DNA of 36,381 nucleotides from the NCBI GenBank assembly GCA_013373515.1, contig JABXHR010000133.1, positions 1 to 36,381 on the forward strand, in the 5' to 3' direction. Position numbers and translations under genes: made by a program. The DNA comes from Gammaproteobacteria bacterium. GTDB taxonomy: Bacteria; Pseudomonadota; Gammaproteobacteria; JABXHR01. Within the stretch, counting starts at the first letter, position 1, and every line of letters starts with the position of its first letter. Below are positions 9,596 through 19,078 of this stretch, piece after piece. The notes beneath the pieces are model-generated. The model had not been told where the DNA came from. It saw nothing but the letters and a program-made list of their open reading frames with translations, and ran no database searches.

Positions 9596-9861
9596 AGCGC
9601 CATTTTTATTCTGGGTGAAGCGCTCAGCGCTTGATAAACCCCATCCAGCTCCGGTTTGTCGTGCACATAGAGTGTCGCCGTGATCCCAAGATAGTTGCCC
9701 GCCTTGCTGGGTCGAACGGTTGTACCGAGGCTTTCTGGTTTTTTGAGTTGGGGCTGAATCAAGCCCCGAATATAATCTTCAAAGTCGTCCGCCGCCGCGC
9801 CCATGATCTTAATTTGAAAGTGACACGGAAACTCGATCAGGGATTCTTCCTGCTCTACCAC
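9592..9861 (-). CDS. ybeD: DUF493 family protein YbeD (GTG start)
   Basis: A small DUF493 protein between dacA and lipB, as in E. coli. The core reads SLIEFPCHFQIKIMG, then a VRPSKAGNYLGITATLYV strand region and a C-terminal [14 protein letters not shown], matching the family pattern LIEFP...KVMG...PSxxGNY...VxMxL. I place the start at the GTG at 9861, preceded by a GAGGGGG stretch 7 nt upstream and overlapping the dacA stop, giving 89 residues against 87 in E. coli. A longer reading from 9915 lies entirely within dacA and is unlikely. The fold is an ACT-like ferredoxin fold; a regulatory role is assumed for the family but not established here. Confidence 0.85.
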   Translation of the reverse strand: MVEQEESLIEFPCHFQIKIMGAAADDFEDYIRGLIQPQLKKPESLGTTVRPSKAGNYLGITATLYVHDKPELDGVYQALSASPRIKMAL

Positions 9862-11069
9862 GGCAGCACCCCCTCGATCTTGATGACCGCTTGGTCGCGA
9901 AGCTTCTGCCACCAAGCACCTTCCTCGATATCCTCTAGTGCGACAACTGGCTTACGTGCGACTTCCTTGCCATCTTGAATCGCGACCACAGTAGCAACCG
10001 CTTGACCACGACGCACCGGCGCCACGATATCACCGGCCAAGATCAGCTGGGTGTTTACCGATGTCTGAGCAATATTGGGCACAGAGACAAACAGCGGTGA
10101 GGCCAAGCCGGCTGAAACTTCAGACTTCTCGCCCATCAGCACGCGAATTTTTTCAATCTCTGTACCACCTGCAAGAATCTGCTTGGTGGCAAAGTTATCA
10201 AACCCATAGCGCAGAAGCTTCAGCGAATCATCCTCGCGCGCCTTGGCGCTGGCCGCACCGGTCACCACACTGATCAAGCGCGTACCGTTGCGCTCTGCCG
10301 ACGCCACCAAACAGTAGCCCGCAGCATTGGTGTGGCCCGTTTTAATCCCATCAACCGTCGCGTCACGCAGCAACAGGTTATTACGATTGGGTTGACTAAT
10401 GCCCGCCCATTCAAATTCTTTCTCGGCGTACATTGAATAATCATCTGGAAAATCGCGAATCAGCGCAGCACCAAGCTTGGCTAAGTCGATCGATGTACTG
10501 TAATGCCCGTCCGCTGGCATGCCGGTGCTGTTTTTATACTGTGTACCGCTTAGACCTAAGCGCTTAGCGTAATCATTCATAATCTGCACAAAGCGATCTT
10601 CCGAACCTACAAGATGCTCCGCCAACGCAATGGTGGCATCGTTGCCAGACTGAATCACCATGCCACGCTTTAGATTCTCGACAGACACAAATGTGCCTTC
10701 TTCGAGAAACATCGAAGAGCCACCGATTTTGTAGGCTTTTCGCGAGACCTTGACCTTGTCGTCCCATGAGATTGACCCCGCAGCCAACTCAGAGCTTACG
10801 ATGTACGAGGTCATCATTTTGGTGAGACTTGCGGGCTCAATCTGGCGATCGGGGTTGTAAGACACCAACACTCGGCCGCTGCGATAATCGATCAAAACAT
10901 AGCTTTGAGACGATAGGCTCGGTGGCGGTGGCAATGAGGTGGGCTTGGCCGGCTCTACTTGAACAGCCGTGCTCTGTGCCGCGGCATTGTCGTCCTCTGC
11001 CAAAGTTGCGGTGCTGAAAACCGCCATGGTCAATGCGCCAATTAGCGGCAAAATTCTTGATTTAAACAT
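9855..11069 (-). CDS. dacA: D-alanyl-D-alanine carboxypeptidase (PBP5/6-type DacA)
   Basis: A periplasmic low-molecular-weight penicillin-binding protein of 404 residues that removes the terminal D-Ala from peptidoglycan stem pentapeptides. It has a signal peptide (hydrophobic residues 5-20, probable cleavage after TLA at 24) and then a proline-rich linker. The SxxK catalytic motif is SLTK (S81, K84), SxN is SGN (141-143), and the third motif is DGIKTGHTNAAG. A beta-rich PBP5 C-terminal domain and an amphipathic tail with GAWWQKLRDQ follow; the tail should anchor it to the inner membrane. The ATG has an AGGT ribosome site 6 nt upstream. It sits downstream of rlpA and overlaps ybeD by 7 nt. 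Confidence 0.95.
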   Translation of the reverse strand: MFKSRILPLIGALTMAVFSTATLAEDDNAAAQSTAVQVEPAKPTSLPPPPSLSSQSYVLIDYRSGRVLVSYNPDRQIEPASLTKMMTSYIVSSELAAGSISWDDKVKVSRKAYKIGGSSMFLEEGTFVSVENLKRGMVIQSGNDATIALAEHLVGSEDRFVQIMNDYAKRLGLSGTQYKNSTGMPADGHYSTSIDLAKLGAALIRDFPDDYSMYAEKEFEWAGISQPNRNNLLLRDATVDGIKTGHTNAAGYCLVASAERNGTRLISVVTGAASAKAREDDSLKLLRYGFDNFATKQILAGGTEIEKIRVLMGEKSEVSAGLASPLFVSVPNIAQTSVNTQLILAGDIVAPVRRGQAVATVVAIQDGKEVARKPVVALEDIEEGAWWQKLRDQAVIKIEGVLPW

Positions 11070-11093
11070 GGTTTACCTGATGTTTGATTAGTT

Positions 11094-12056
11094 CTAGCAA
11101 CCCGATACACAATCGATCGAAGCGCCAGGTAAATTGATTAATGCGAACTTGTTTATTTTCAGCCTTTGTAGCTGACCGATCAACACTGATTCCTGTTGTT
11201 TATTTGCCACAGGGCCAACAACGACTTGATATTTGCCATTGGCCCGGTGAATCTGAACCTTATTGATCGCACGCTGCAAGGAGTTGGCAAATGCCTGTGC
11301 GGCGGCCAAATCCGCATGACTGCCCACATGCAGATACTGCACACTGCTCTGTGCGGGCATCATTGGAGATGGCGATGATGTGGGCACTAGCGGGACAGCG
11401 GTCGCAGGCATCGCTGGGGCTTCCTGCGCTGGCATCACAGTGCGTGCCGTTCGGATGTCAGTCGGGCCTTGCTCTGGCCGACCGCTGGCAAACACCGCAC
11501 GAACCTCCACATTGGCAGTGCCGCTTTTGAGCATATCGAGCTTGACGGCTGCCGCGTAGGACAAGTCGATAATTCGATCTTCAACAAACGGCCCACGGTC
11601 ATTGACACGGACAATGGCGGTTCGACCGTTATCGAGGTTACGAACCTCGACGTAGGTGGGAAGTGGCAAATTTCGATGCGCCGCACTCATGGCGTACATA
11701 TCGTAGGTCTCGCCATTTGCTGTCAAATTGCCATGAAACTTTGAGCCATACCAAGACGCCACACCTCTGGCGACATAGTCGCGAGCATCGTCTAGCACGT
11801 AATACAAACGCCCGTTGACGCGGTATGGGCTTTTATTGCCACCGCGACTTCTGGGCTCGTCTTTGACCACCGCATCTTGGACGTCTTTTGCGTTTAATTT
11901 GCGACCTGCACCGTCACCGGGCAACCCGCCACTAATACTGGGGGCAGCATCGCTTCCACGCGGCAAGGTGGGCATGTATTTCTTCACGCTGCTGCAGCTG
12001 CTGATTACAACACAAGCAGCAATCACGGTAAGTGTGAGGGATATTTTTTGTTTCAT
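11094..12056 (-). CDS. rlpA: Septal ring lytic transglycosylase / rare lipoprotein A RlpA
   Basis: A 320-residue lipoprotein. The N-terminus is a type II signal peptide with lipobox VISSC, lipidated cysteine C21. The central double-psi beta-barrel domain is typical of RlpA: GVASWYGSKFHG, TANGETYDMYAMSAAHRNLP, RVNDRGPF and IIDLSYAAA. A proline-rich linker leads to a C-terminal SPOR domain (YLHVGSHADLAAAQAFA through YQVVVGPV) that binds denuded glycan strands. In Pseudomonas RlpA is a transglycosylase specific for such glycans. The conserved DRGPF motif suggests the barrel is intact, but activity is inferred. It sits between mltB and dacA, a common gammaproteobacterial order. Confidence 0.93.
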   Translation of the reverse strand: MKQKISLTLTVIAACVVISSCSSVKKYMPTLPRGSDAAPSISGGLPGDGAGRKLNAKDVQDAVVKDEPRSRGGNKSPYRVNGRLYYVLDDARDYVARGVASWYGSKFHGNLTANGETYDMYAMSAAHRNLPLPTYVEVRNLDNGRTAIVRVNDRGPFVEDRIIDLSYAAAVKLDMLKSGTANVEVRAVFASGRPEQGPTDIRTARTVMPAQEAPAMPATAVPLVPTSSPSPMMPAQSSVQYLHVGSHADLAAAQAFANSLQRAINKVQIHRANGKYQVVVGPVANKQQESVLIGQLQRLKINKFALINLPGASIDCVSGC

Positions 12057-12106
12057 GGCCTAGAGATTAGCGTATTGAATGAAAGATGAACATCAAATCC
12101 ATCCCA

Positions 12107-13114
12107 CTACTGATTGAATACTCGAAATCGCTCTGCCAGTAGACCAACCGCTAAAGCGTATTTGTCACTGTTGTTATAACGCTTGATCACATTGAAATTC
12201 GCAGCGGCGTACCAATCGTCTGCCATCCCCGTTTCTTCGGCACTAAAGCGCTTATCGCTCATAGGTTGCTGACTGATGGCAGCCTCACCCGGCTTCCAGC
12301 CATGCGCCGATAGATAGGCGGCCACACTGCCGATTGCATCAACTGGGTCGTTGAGTAGATCGATACGACCATCGCCATTGTGATCAACGGCGTAGGCCAA
12401 GTAGCTGCTAGGCATAAATTGCGGATAACCAATCGCGCCAGCAAACGATCCATAGAGCTGCTCGACATCAATGCCCGCCTTCCGCTCAAGCTCGAATACC
12501 TTGGCTAATTCGGATTGGAAAAATTCGGCGCGACGCGGGAAATTAAACCCAAGCGTATAGAGCGCATCCACCGTTTTAAAATTGCCGGTGATGCGACCGT
12601 ATGCCGTCTCGACGCCAATGATGGCGAGAATAATCGACTGCGGTACACCATAAGTGGCGGTAGCTCGATTGAGGGCATCGCGATACTGGCTACCAAATTC
12701 TCGACCTTGCGTGGGCCTAGGCTCAGACAAAAATCTAGGCAAGTAGTCACGCGTTGGAATGGCTTTGGGTTTTTCACCTTTGGCCTCAGCTTTGGCGCCG
12801 GACAAACTCAAAACTCGATCAATGGTGTTTGCGCGACTAAGTACCGAACGCATACGCTGAGCCTTCGCGGCATCGCTACCCGCGGCTCGATTGATAAACG
12901 CATTGACCTCACTTGGCAAGGCACTGGATGCGGAGTTAGCGGGCACGAGTACCTTGGTCAGCTCGATACTGGGCGAGACTTTAACCCCATCCGTGCCGAA
13001 TTCGACCGCAGTACGCATGGTCACTTTTGGGGCAGTCGGCGGCGTTGGGTTTTGAGTTGAAGCGCAACCGCTAAGCAATATTGCGCTGGCAGTCATCCAT
13101 TTAAAACAGTTCAT
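12107..13114 (-). CDS. mltB: Membrane-bound lytic murein transglycosylase B (MltB)
   Basis: A lipoprotein lytic transglycosylase cleaving the MurNAc-GlcNAc bond. I start it at the ATG at 13114, 10 nt after the rodA stop. This gives 335 residues and a type II signal peptide with lipobox LLSGC (C17). The longer reading from 13162 lies inside rodA and would bury the signal peptide. The catalytic domain has GVPQSIILAIIGVETAYGR with the catalytic glutamate at about residue 169. It is followed by NFKTVDALYTLGFNFPRR, GAIGYPQFMPSSYLAYAVD, a DHNGDGRIDL calcium-loop-like stretch, and DAIGSVAAYL. These are standard MltB-family motifs. It lies in the elongation cluster between rodA and rlpA. Confidence 0.94.
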   Translation of the reverse strand: MNCFKWMTASAILLSGCASTQNPTPPTAPKVTMRTAVEFGTDGVKVSPSIELTKVLVPANSASSALPSEVNAFINRAAGSDAAKAQRMRSVLSRANTIDRVLSLSGAKAEAKGEKPKAIPTRDYLPRFLSEPRPTQGREFGSQYRDALNRATATYGVPQSIILAIIGVETAYGRITGNFKTVDALYTLGFNFPRRAEFFQSELAKVFELERKAGIDVEQLYGSFAGAIGYPQFMPSSYLAYAVDHNGDGRIDLLNDPVDAIGSVAAYLSAHGWKPGEAAISQQPMSDKRFSAEETGMADDWYAAANFNVIKRYNNSDKYALAVGLLAERFRVFNQ

Positions 13115-13124
13115 GGTCAGTCCG

Positions 13125-14258
13125 TCAGTCTCGTCGTTGTACGACTTGTTTATCATTCGCAATCGACATAATCATGCCAAATGCGATCGCCAGCGAGACC
13201 ATGGACGTCCCGCCGTAGCTAATTAGGGGCAGTGGCACACCCACCACCGGCAAAACACCGATCACCATACCGATGTTCACAAAGACATAGACAAAGAAAC
13301 TCACCGTCAATGCGCCTGCCAATAACCGGGAAAAACTATCTTGCGAGCTTGCAGCAATGACCAAACAACGAATGATAATCGCTAGATACAGCATCAGGAG
13401 CAATATGCCCACGATTAACCCAAGCTCTTCACCAATCACCGCAAAAATAAAGTCTGTATGACGCTCAGGTAAAAACTGCAGCTGCGACTGCGTACCCTGC
13501 AAGTAACCTTTGCCGTAGAGCCCGCCCGAACCAACCGCAATTTTGGATTGGATGATGTGATAGCTTGATCCCAAAGGATCTGAGCTTGGCTCAAACAGCG
13601 TTAACACACGCTGACGTTGGTAATCGTGCATCACGTATTTAAAGTAAAGTGGCGCAGCAGACGCCAGCGCGACAATGACCGCACCAATGGCCCACCAAGT
13701 TAGGCCTGACATAAACACAACGGCCAATCCAGACACCGCCACCAAGATCGCCGTACCAAGGTCAGGCTGTTTGACGATCAAAACTGCAGGTACTAGTGCA
13801 ATCGCCACCGCTGAGGCGGAACGCATAATCGACGGAGGCGTGGGCATCTTTGAAATATAGGCAGCCACCGCAATCGGCACTGTCAACTTGGCGAACTCCG
13901 ACGGCTGGAATCGAATTACCCCCAAATCTAACCAACGTTGCGCCCCCTTACCAACATCGCCCACCACCAGCACGGCCACAAGCAACAGCGCGGTGCCCCA
14001 AAAAAGGTAACCCGCAAAATGCCTCATCAAGGACGGGGGAATGCGCGCGACCACCATCAGCACAAATATCGAGAGGCTCAAACGAATAAGCTGCCGCCGC
14101 ATCATGTCAGGGTCCTGCCCCGAAGCGCTCCAAAGTACCACCAACCCAAGACTGACAACCGTACCCAGCAACAGCAGCAGCAAAAAATCGACCCGCAACA
14201 CATGGGCAAACCAACCAAAACGACCGACCTCGTGGGCATTGAGATAGACTCGCCTCAT
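13125..14258 (-). CDS. rodA: Rod-shape peptidoglycan glycosyltransferase RodA (MrdB)
   Basis: A polytopic SEDS-family membrane protein of 377 residues that polymerises glycan strands in the elongasome with PBP2. About ten hydrophobic segments are visible. Family motifs include VLWSASGQDP, IRFQPSEFAKLTVPI, VKQPDLGTA, the long extracytoplasmic loop with GKGYLQGTQSQLQFLPERHTDF, AVIGEELGL, and the C-terminal VGVPLPLISYGGTSMVSLAI. The start overlaps the mrdA stop by 4 nt (ATGA), keeping the PBP2/RodA pair translationally coupled. Confidence 0.97.
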   Translation of the reverse strand: MRRVYLNAHEVGRFGWFAHVLRVDFLLLLLLGTVVSLGLVVLWSASGQDPDMMRRQLIRLSLSIFVLMVVARIPPSLMRHFAGYLFWGTALLLVAVLVVGDVGKGAQRWLDLGVIRFQPSEFAKLTVPIAVAAYISKMPTPPSIMRSASAVAIALVPAVLIVKQPDLGTAILVAVSGLAVVFMSGLTWWAIGAVIVALASAAPLYFKYVMHDYQRQRVLTLFEPSSDPLGSSYHIIQSKIAVGSGGLYGKGYLQGTQSQLQFLPERHTDFIFAVIGEELGLIVGILLLMLYLAIIIRCLVIAASSQDSFSRLLAGALTVSFFVYVFVNIGMVIGVLPVVGVPLPLISYGGTSMVSLAIAFGMIMSIANDKQVVQRRD

Positions 14259-16132
14259 TGCTGTGCCTCTCGCTCTTGTTGTTGCAGTGGCTGAAGTTCA
14301 AGCAAGTAATAATCTAAAAACCGCTTGGCAATCGGCGCGGCAACCGAGCCGCCGGAACCACCATGCTCGATCAACACCGACACAGCGATTTGCGGGTCTT
14401 CAATTGGGGCATAAGCCACAAACAAGGCGTGATCACGCAGCTTGCGATCAATCGCATCCGCGTTATAAACACTGTCCTGCGCGATACTAAACACCTGCGC
14501 AGTACCGGTTTTTCCGGCGATGCGATAGGCATTCTCGGCAAACACTTTTCGCGCAGTCCCTCGGCCGCCCGCAGTCACCCTGAACATGGCCTTTTCCACC
14601 ATATCCCATTGCGACTTACTGGCTTTAATTTCATAGGCATGCGGCTCAGGAGTGAACGGGCGATACACCCCCGTGAGATTATCGCGGTATCCTGCTTGTA
14701 GATGTGGACGCGGGGTCTTGCCACGGCTGGCAATTAATGCAGTGGAATACGCCAGTTGTAATGGCGTGGCCATCATATAACCCTGGCCGATGCCGGTGAT
14801 GATGGTCTCGCCGGGAAACCACTTCTGTCCGCGGCGGCTCTGTTTCCAATCGCGGGTGGGGACCAAACCGCTGCGCTCGCCGATTTGATCGATCCCTGTT
14901 TTTTCGCCCAAGCCAAATTCTTTTAGCCCTGCGCTAAGCCGATCAATCCCCATGTTAAACGCCAAGTCATAAAACATCACGTCACAGGATTGCTCAATGG
15001 AATCGGTGAGGTTGACACGACCATGCCCCCACTTGGCCCAGTCACGATAGCGATGGTCGACATCCGGTAGCATGTAGTAGCCGGGACAGTTGATTGAATA
15101 GCCCGAGGGCACCACATTTTTGGCAAGTGCTTGCAAGACGATATGCGGTTTAATCGTCGATCCGGGAGGGTATTGCCCCAGTACCGTTCGATCGTATAGC
15201 GGCCGCTCTGGATCGTCCGCCAAACGACGATAGTCTGCGACACTAATGCCACCTAAGAACAAGTTTGAATCAAACACCGGCGTTGACGCCATGGCCAACA
15301 CCGCACCATCACGTGGGTCGACGGCCACCAGCGCCCCTGTCTCCTTGCCAAGTACCGCGATCGCCTTGTCTTGAGCACGATGATCGATTGTTAGATAGAA
15401 ATCACGCCCAGGAATGGGTTTGGTTTCTTCGAGAATGCGCACAGTTTTGCCCGAGGCGTTGACCTCTTGGCGCGCAATCCCGGGCGTGCCACGCAGCTGG
15501 CGCTCATAGAATCGCTCTAGCCCTGTCTTGCCGATATACGCACTGGATGAATACCAGGCACCCTTGTTAGCCTCAAGCTCTCTGTCATTGATTCGACCGA
15601 TATAGCCGACTATATGCGCATAGGTGCTGCCCAATGGGTAATAGCGGTCATAGGTGTCGGTGATATCGACACCGGGGAATTTGTGATTCACCACCGCGAG
15701 CCGAGCGATTTCTTCGTCTGTCAAATTGCCTCGAAGCGGTATTGCGTCGAAAGCAGAGGCCACGCGGCGTAGCTTGATAAACCGTTGAATATCGCGCTCT
15801 TTGATTTCAATCAAATTGCCCAAGCGCTCGATGGTGTCATCAAGATCGTCGATTTCGCTTGGCGAGAGCACCAGCTGATAGGAGTGTTGATTTTCGGCAA
15901 CCACCGCGCCGGTGGCATCAAAGATTCGGCCACGCACGGGCTCACTCGCTCGAACCCGAATGCGATTGCGCTCTGATTCTGTGACATATTTGTGGTGCTC
16001 GACTTGCTGCACATACACCAACCGCGCAGCCAAGGCACCAAAGCAAATCACCATCATCACGGCCACCTGAATGGCTCGATAGACGAATAGGTTCTTCTCA
16101 AAGAATATATCGCGCCGCGGTTTGCGCGCCAT
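14255..16132 (-). CDS. mrdA: Penicillin-binding protein 2 (MrdA), class B transpeptidase
   Basis: A 625-residue peptidoglycan DD-transpeptidase of the elongasome, started at the ATG at 16132 (GGAG 7 nt upstream). The reading from 16183 adds 17 unconserved residues. A single transmembrane segment (about residues 15-40, with VMMVICFGALAARLVYV) is followed by the pedestal domain with RNRIRVRASEPVRGRIFDATG. In the transpeptidase domain the SxxK motif is STIK in PPGSTIKPH (S325, K328), SxN is represented by SCD in IEQSCDVMFYDL, and the KTG motif is in AGKTGTAQV. It is the first gene of the minus-strand envelope operon, so the promoter region upstream (16205-16237) probably drives at least mrdA-rodA. 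Confidence 0.96.
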   Translation of the reverse strand: MARKPRRDIFFEKNLFVYRAIQVAVMMVICFGALAARLVYVQQVEHHKYVTESERNRIRVRASEPVRGRIFDATGAVVAENQHSYQLVLSPSEIDDLDDTIERLGNLIEIKERDIQRFIKLRRVASAFDAIPLRGNLTDEEIARLAVVNHKFPGVDITDTYDRYYPLGSTYAHIVGYIGRINDRELEANKGAWYSSSAYIGKTGLERFYERQLRGTPGIARQEVNASGKTVRILEETKPIPGRDFYLTIDHRAQDKAIAVLGKETGALVAVDPRDGAVLAMASTPVFDSNLFLGGISVADYRRLADDPERPLYDRTVLGQYPPGSTIKPHIVLQALAKNVVPSGYSINCPGYYMLPDVDHRYRDWAKWGHGRVNLTDSIEQSCDVMFYDLAFNMGIDRLSAGLKEFGLGEKTGIDQIGERSGLVPTRDWKQSRRGQKWFPGETIITGIGQGYMMATPLQLAYSTALIASRGKTPRPHLQAGYRDNLTGVYRPFTPEPHAYEIKASKSQWDMVEKAMFRVTAGGRGTARKVFAENAYRIAGKTGTAQVFSIAQDSVYNADAIDRKLRDHALFVAYAPIEDPQIAVSVLIEHGGSGGSVAAPIAKRFLDYYLLELQPLQQQEREAQQ

Positions 16133-16204
16133 AGTTGGCTCCGAAGGGTTGTTCGGCGAATCTCCGCTCGAGACCGACCACACAAGATTGAAAATAAACG
16201 TGAA

Positions 16205-16237
16205 ATTATAACGGGATAAAGCTTAACCCTGTGTCAA
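16205..16237 (-). promoter_or_regulatory. Candidate promoter for the mrdA operon
   Basis: On the minus strand a perfect TATAAT (16205-16210) lies about 73 nt upstream of the mrdA start, with a perfect TTGACA at 16232-16237. The spacer is 21 bp, longer than the 16-18 bp normal for sigma-70, so the two hexamers may not work together. The -10 could use a poorer -35 nearer to it. This 185-bp gap between mrdA and ung holds no gene that I can support. Confidence 0.4.
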
Positions 16238-16317
16238 TTTACAACCGTTTTCTGCACCGTTGCACAAGGCCACAACCCAAGTGCAATTGATGCGAGTTTT
16301 GGGTATGGATATTCAGC

Positions 16318-17004
16318 CTACAGCCGCCAATCAATCTCGCCGCGTTGATGGCTTGCAAGATAACGGTTAGCCGCCGAAAAATGCCCACAACCAATAAACC
16401 CGCGATGCGCCGATAAGGGCGAGGGGTGAACCGACTGCAACACCAAGTGCCGATCGCGCGCGATCCACTGCCCTTTTTTCTGAGCGTACTTGCCCCAAAG
16501 CATAAATACTATGTGTTCATGATTGGTGGCCAAATGCTTAATAATGGCATCCGTAAACTGCTCCCAGCCTTTGCCAGCATGAGCAGCTGCCTGCCCCAGC
16601 TCTACAGTCAAAACACAATTAAGTAACAGTACACCCTGCTGCGCCCAAGGGATCAGACAACCGTGCTCTGGCACTTCAATGCCCAAGTCCCGCTGCAACT
16701 CCTTGTAGATATTGCGCAAAGACGGCGGCACTGCCACGCCCTCAGGCACAGAAAAACTCAATCCGTGCGCTTGGTTTGGGCCGTGATACGGATCTTGGCC
16801 TAGAATGACAACTTTGACGCTTTGTGGCGGTGCAGCGTCCAAAGCCGCGAAATATTGTGAGCCAGCGGGTAAAATGGTGGCACCCGCTTGTTTGCGTTCA
16901 CGCAGGTAAGATTTAAGCGACTGCATATACGGTGCATTGAATTGATCGGCCAGCGCGTCGGCCCATGGCGCAATCAACCGAATATTCGCAGTATTGTGGT
17001 TCAT
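16318..17004 (-). CDS. ung: Uracil-DNA glycosylase (family 1 UNG)
   Basis: A 228-residue base-excision repair enzyme removing uracil from DNA, starting at the ATG at 17004. An upstream reading from 17085 overlaps the lptD start region and is unlikely; E. coli Ung is 229 residues. The water-activating loop is VVILGQDPYHGP (D71, with the DPYH core). The N-terminal domain includes PPSLRNIYKEL and the uracil-recognition segment LLLNCVLTVE. The DNA-intercalation loop is HPSPLSAHRGFIGCGHF. It is divergent from lptD with about 52 nt between starts, so their promoters must overlap. It is encoded in the same direction as mrdA but separated from it by 185 nt. Confidence 0.97.
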   Translation of the reverse strand: MNHNTANIRLIAPWADALADQFNAPYMQSLKSYLRERKQAGATILPAGSQYFAALDAAPPQSVKVVILGQDPYHGPNQAHGLSFSVPEGVAVPPSLRNIYKELQRDLGIEVPEHGCLIPWAQQGVLLLNCVLTVELGQAAAHAGKGWEQFTDAIIKHLATNHEHIVFMLWGKYAQKKGQWIARDRHLVLQSVHPSPLSAHRGFIGCGHFSAANRYLASHQRGEIDWRL

Positions 17005-17056
17005 GGAGTAGACGCCCCTTCGCCCTAAAAATGTTGAGATGACATCGAGCCAAACC

Positions 17057-19078
17057 ATGCGACGCCAATTATTTTTCATCGCCATCTTATCTCAATCGCA
17101 AGTGTGGGCCGAAGTGCAATGCACACTGCCCGAGTTCTCGCGAACCGAGCTGAGCAAACTCGCACCCGGCGAAGCGCTGGCCAATTATGTCGAGATCGAC
17201 CGTGACGACAAAATCGCCACACTCAACGGCGCGGTGGAGATTGCCACCAAAGACTGGCGAATCAACGCAGAGCTTGCCACCATCAATGACAGCGATATCG
17301 AGCTTGAAGGCAACGTCATTGGCCGCTCCGAGGACTTTGCCTTCGCCGCCAATACTGCCGCACAACAAAGCGCCGTTACGACGGCAGAAGATGTGCAGTT
17401 TTCAATTTCGCAAGCAGTGCCGCTCAACGGCAGCGCCAGCACACTGACTCAATCCTTGGCGAGTTGGTCGATTCAAGAGGTGATGTGGACCTCGTGTGAA
17501 TTGAGCGATCCCACATGGCGCTTGGAGGCAGATCAAATCAACATCGATCGCGCCACAAACCAGGGAACCGCAAAGCATGTCACCCTGAAAATTGGGCAAG
17601 TACCCGTGGCCTATCTGCCATGGATTCGGTTCAATATCAGCGGTGAACGTCAAAGTGGCTTTCTGCCCCCCAACATTCGCTACTTCAGTGCACACGGCCT
17701 TGGATTTTCTCAGCCTTATTACTGGAACATTGCCCCACACACCGACGCAACCGTCACACCTCTGCTTCACACTGAGAACCAAGCGCTAGATGTAGAGTGG
17801 CGCTACCTCAGCAAACTGGGTCGCACCACGGTCACGGGGGCAATCAATGACAGCGGTGAATTATTCAGGGCAGAGCATCGCTGGCGCGGCGAGTATTTTA
17901 ATTTGGGCGTCGATTGGGCCACGCTGACAGAAGATGCCACTCTCAGCGATTGGCTCACCGCGCACTCACTTCGCGATGCCGATTTTTTGCCCAAAAATGC
18001 CACCTTGGGTTATCAACGCGGCCAATTCTCTGCAACGCTGAGCTACGACGAGGACCAGCCGCTCAAAACAGAAACGCAATACGACCGGCTACCTAGTCTC
18101 ACACTTCGCTGGACACCCACTTTCCGCGACAAGTGGTCACCGAGTTTCACCGTCATCAACGAAGACTTGCGCGCCCCAAATGAAGACGAAGGCGAGCGAC
18201 AAGTGTTCGATGCCGTGTTAGATCGTCAACGTGACTTTTGGGGGTTCGAGCTTCGCAGTCGTTTGCGCTACACACTCAACCGTCAAACTTGGAACGATCA
18301 GAGCACAGAAGTTAGCCGCATGATCCGAGGGCTTGATTTGCAACGCCCCATCCAACTGGGCGAAAAATTCAGTATCACCCCAAGGGTGCACTGGACGAGA
18401 AACAACAGCGGCGGCGAATCGCTGCGCAAAATCGACGGCGATCTCAAATCGCTGAATTACGAAAACTTTTATCTAGACAACCCCTATAGCGGCTACGACA
18501 TCTTGCCAGATGGCGAGTATTTAAAATACGGCCTACAAAGCAAGCTGCAGCTTGGAAACAGCGCCACACTTACGCTCTATGGCGCAAAGCAAAACACCAT
18601 CGAGGAGCCTACCCTCTCCACAAGTGCTTTCGACCAGCACGCCGACACCATCTACGGCGCGAGTTTCAGCCCGAATCAATCGCTGACGTTGGCCTATCGT
18701 CATGTCGAAAATGAAAACTTTGCCAATGTCGAGACCGATCGCGTACAAATCTCCGTTAAGGGTGAGCGGTTCAAAGTCAGTGCAGCCATGGACACCGGTG
18801 ACAATCGCAACGATGAGCGCTGGGCATCGCTGTCATTTGCGCTAAATGACAAATTAGACCTAAGCTATTCGGGTCATTGGGTCGACAACACCAATAAGAC
18901 CACCGAACAACTTGTCAAAATGAACTATCACGATTGCTGCAGCAAATTTGGCGCCTATGCCAAACTCACCCAAAACCAGAACAGTGACGACGACTGGCAG
19001 ATTGGCGTCAACTTGTCGCTATCGGGCTTTGGCGATGCGGCCATCGACAGCGTATCGATTGAGGAGTTGACAGAGTGA
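17057..19078 (+). CDS. lptD: LPS-assembly protein LptD
   Basis: An outer-membrane beta-barrel that, with lipoprotein LptE, inserts lipopolysaccharide into the outer leaflet. I prefer the ATG at 17057, giving 673 residues starting MRRQLFFIAIL, with a short signal peptide cleaved after VWA. The ATG at 17039 would put polar residues before it. The N-terminal LptA-like beta-jellyroll (about 40-150) reads YVEIDRDDKIATLNGAVEI. The barrel begins near AYLPWIRFNISGERQSGFLPP. Four cysteines sit where the E. coli disulfide partners are expected: C22, C147 and the CC pair near 627-628 in NYHDCCSKFG. That supports the usual N-terminal to barrel disulfide switch. It is shorter than E. coli LptD (784 aa) and heads the lptD-surA-pdxA-rsmA-apaH operon. 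Confidence 0.93.
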   Translation: MRRQLFFIAILSQSQVWAEVQCTLPEFSRTELSKLAPGEALANYVEIDRDDKIATLNGAVEIATKDWRINAELATINDSDIELEGNVIGRSEDFAFAANTAAQQSAVTTAEDVQFSISQAVPLNGSASTLTQSLASWSIQEVMWTSCELSDPTWRLEADQINIDRATNQGTAKHVTLKIGQVPVAYLPWIRFNISGERQSGFLPPNIRYFSAHGLGFSQPYYWNIAPHTDATVTPLLHTENQALDVEWRYLSKLGRTTVTGAINDSGELFRAEHRWRGEYFNLGVDWATLTEDATLSDWLTAHSLRDADFLPKNATLGYQRGQFSATLSYDEDQPLKTETQYDRLPSLTLRWTPTFRDKWSPSFTVINEDLRAPNEDEGERQVFDAVLDRQRDFWGFELRSRLRYTLNRQTWNDQSTEVSRMIRGLDLQRPIQLGEKFSITPRVHWTRNNSGGESLRKIDGDLKSLNYENFYLDNPYSGYDILPDGEYLKYGLQSKLQLGNSATLTLYGAKQNTIEEPTLSTSAFDQHADTIYGASFSPNQSLTLAYRHVENENFANVETDRVQISVKGERFKVSAAMDTGDNRNDERWASLSFALNDKLDLSYSGHWVDNTNKTTEQLVKMNYHDCCSKFGAYAKLTQNQNSDDDWQIGVNLSLSGFGDAAIDSVSIEELTE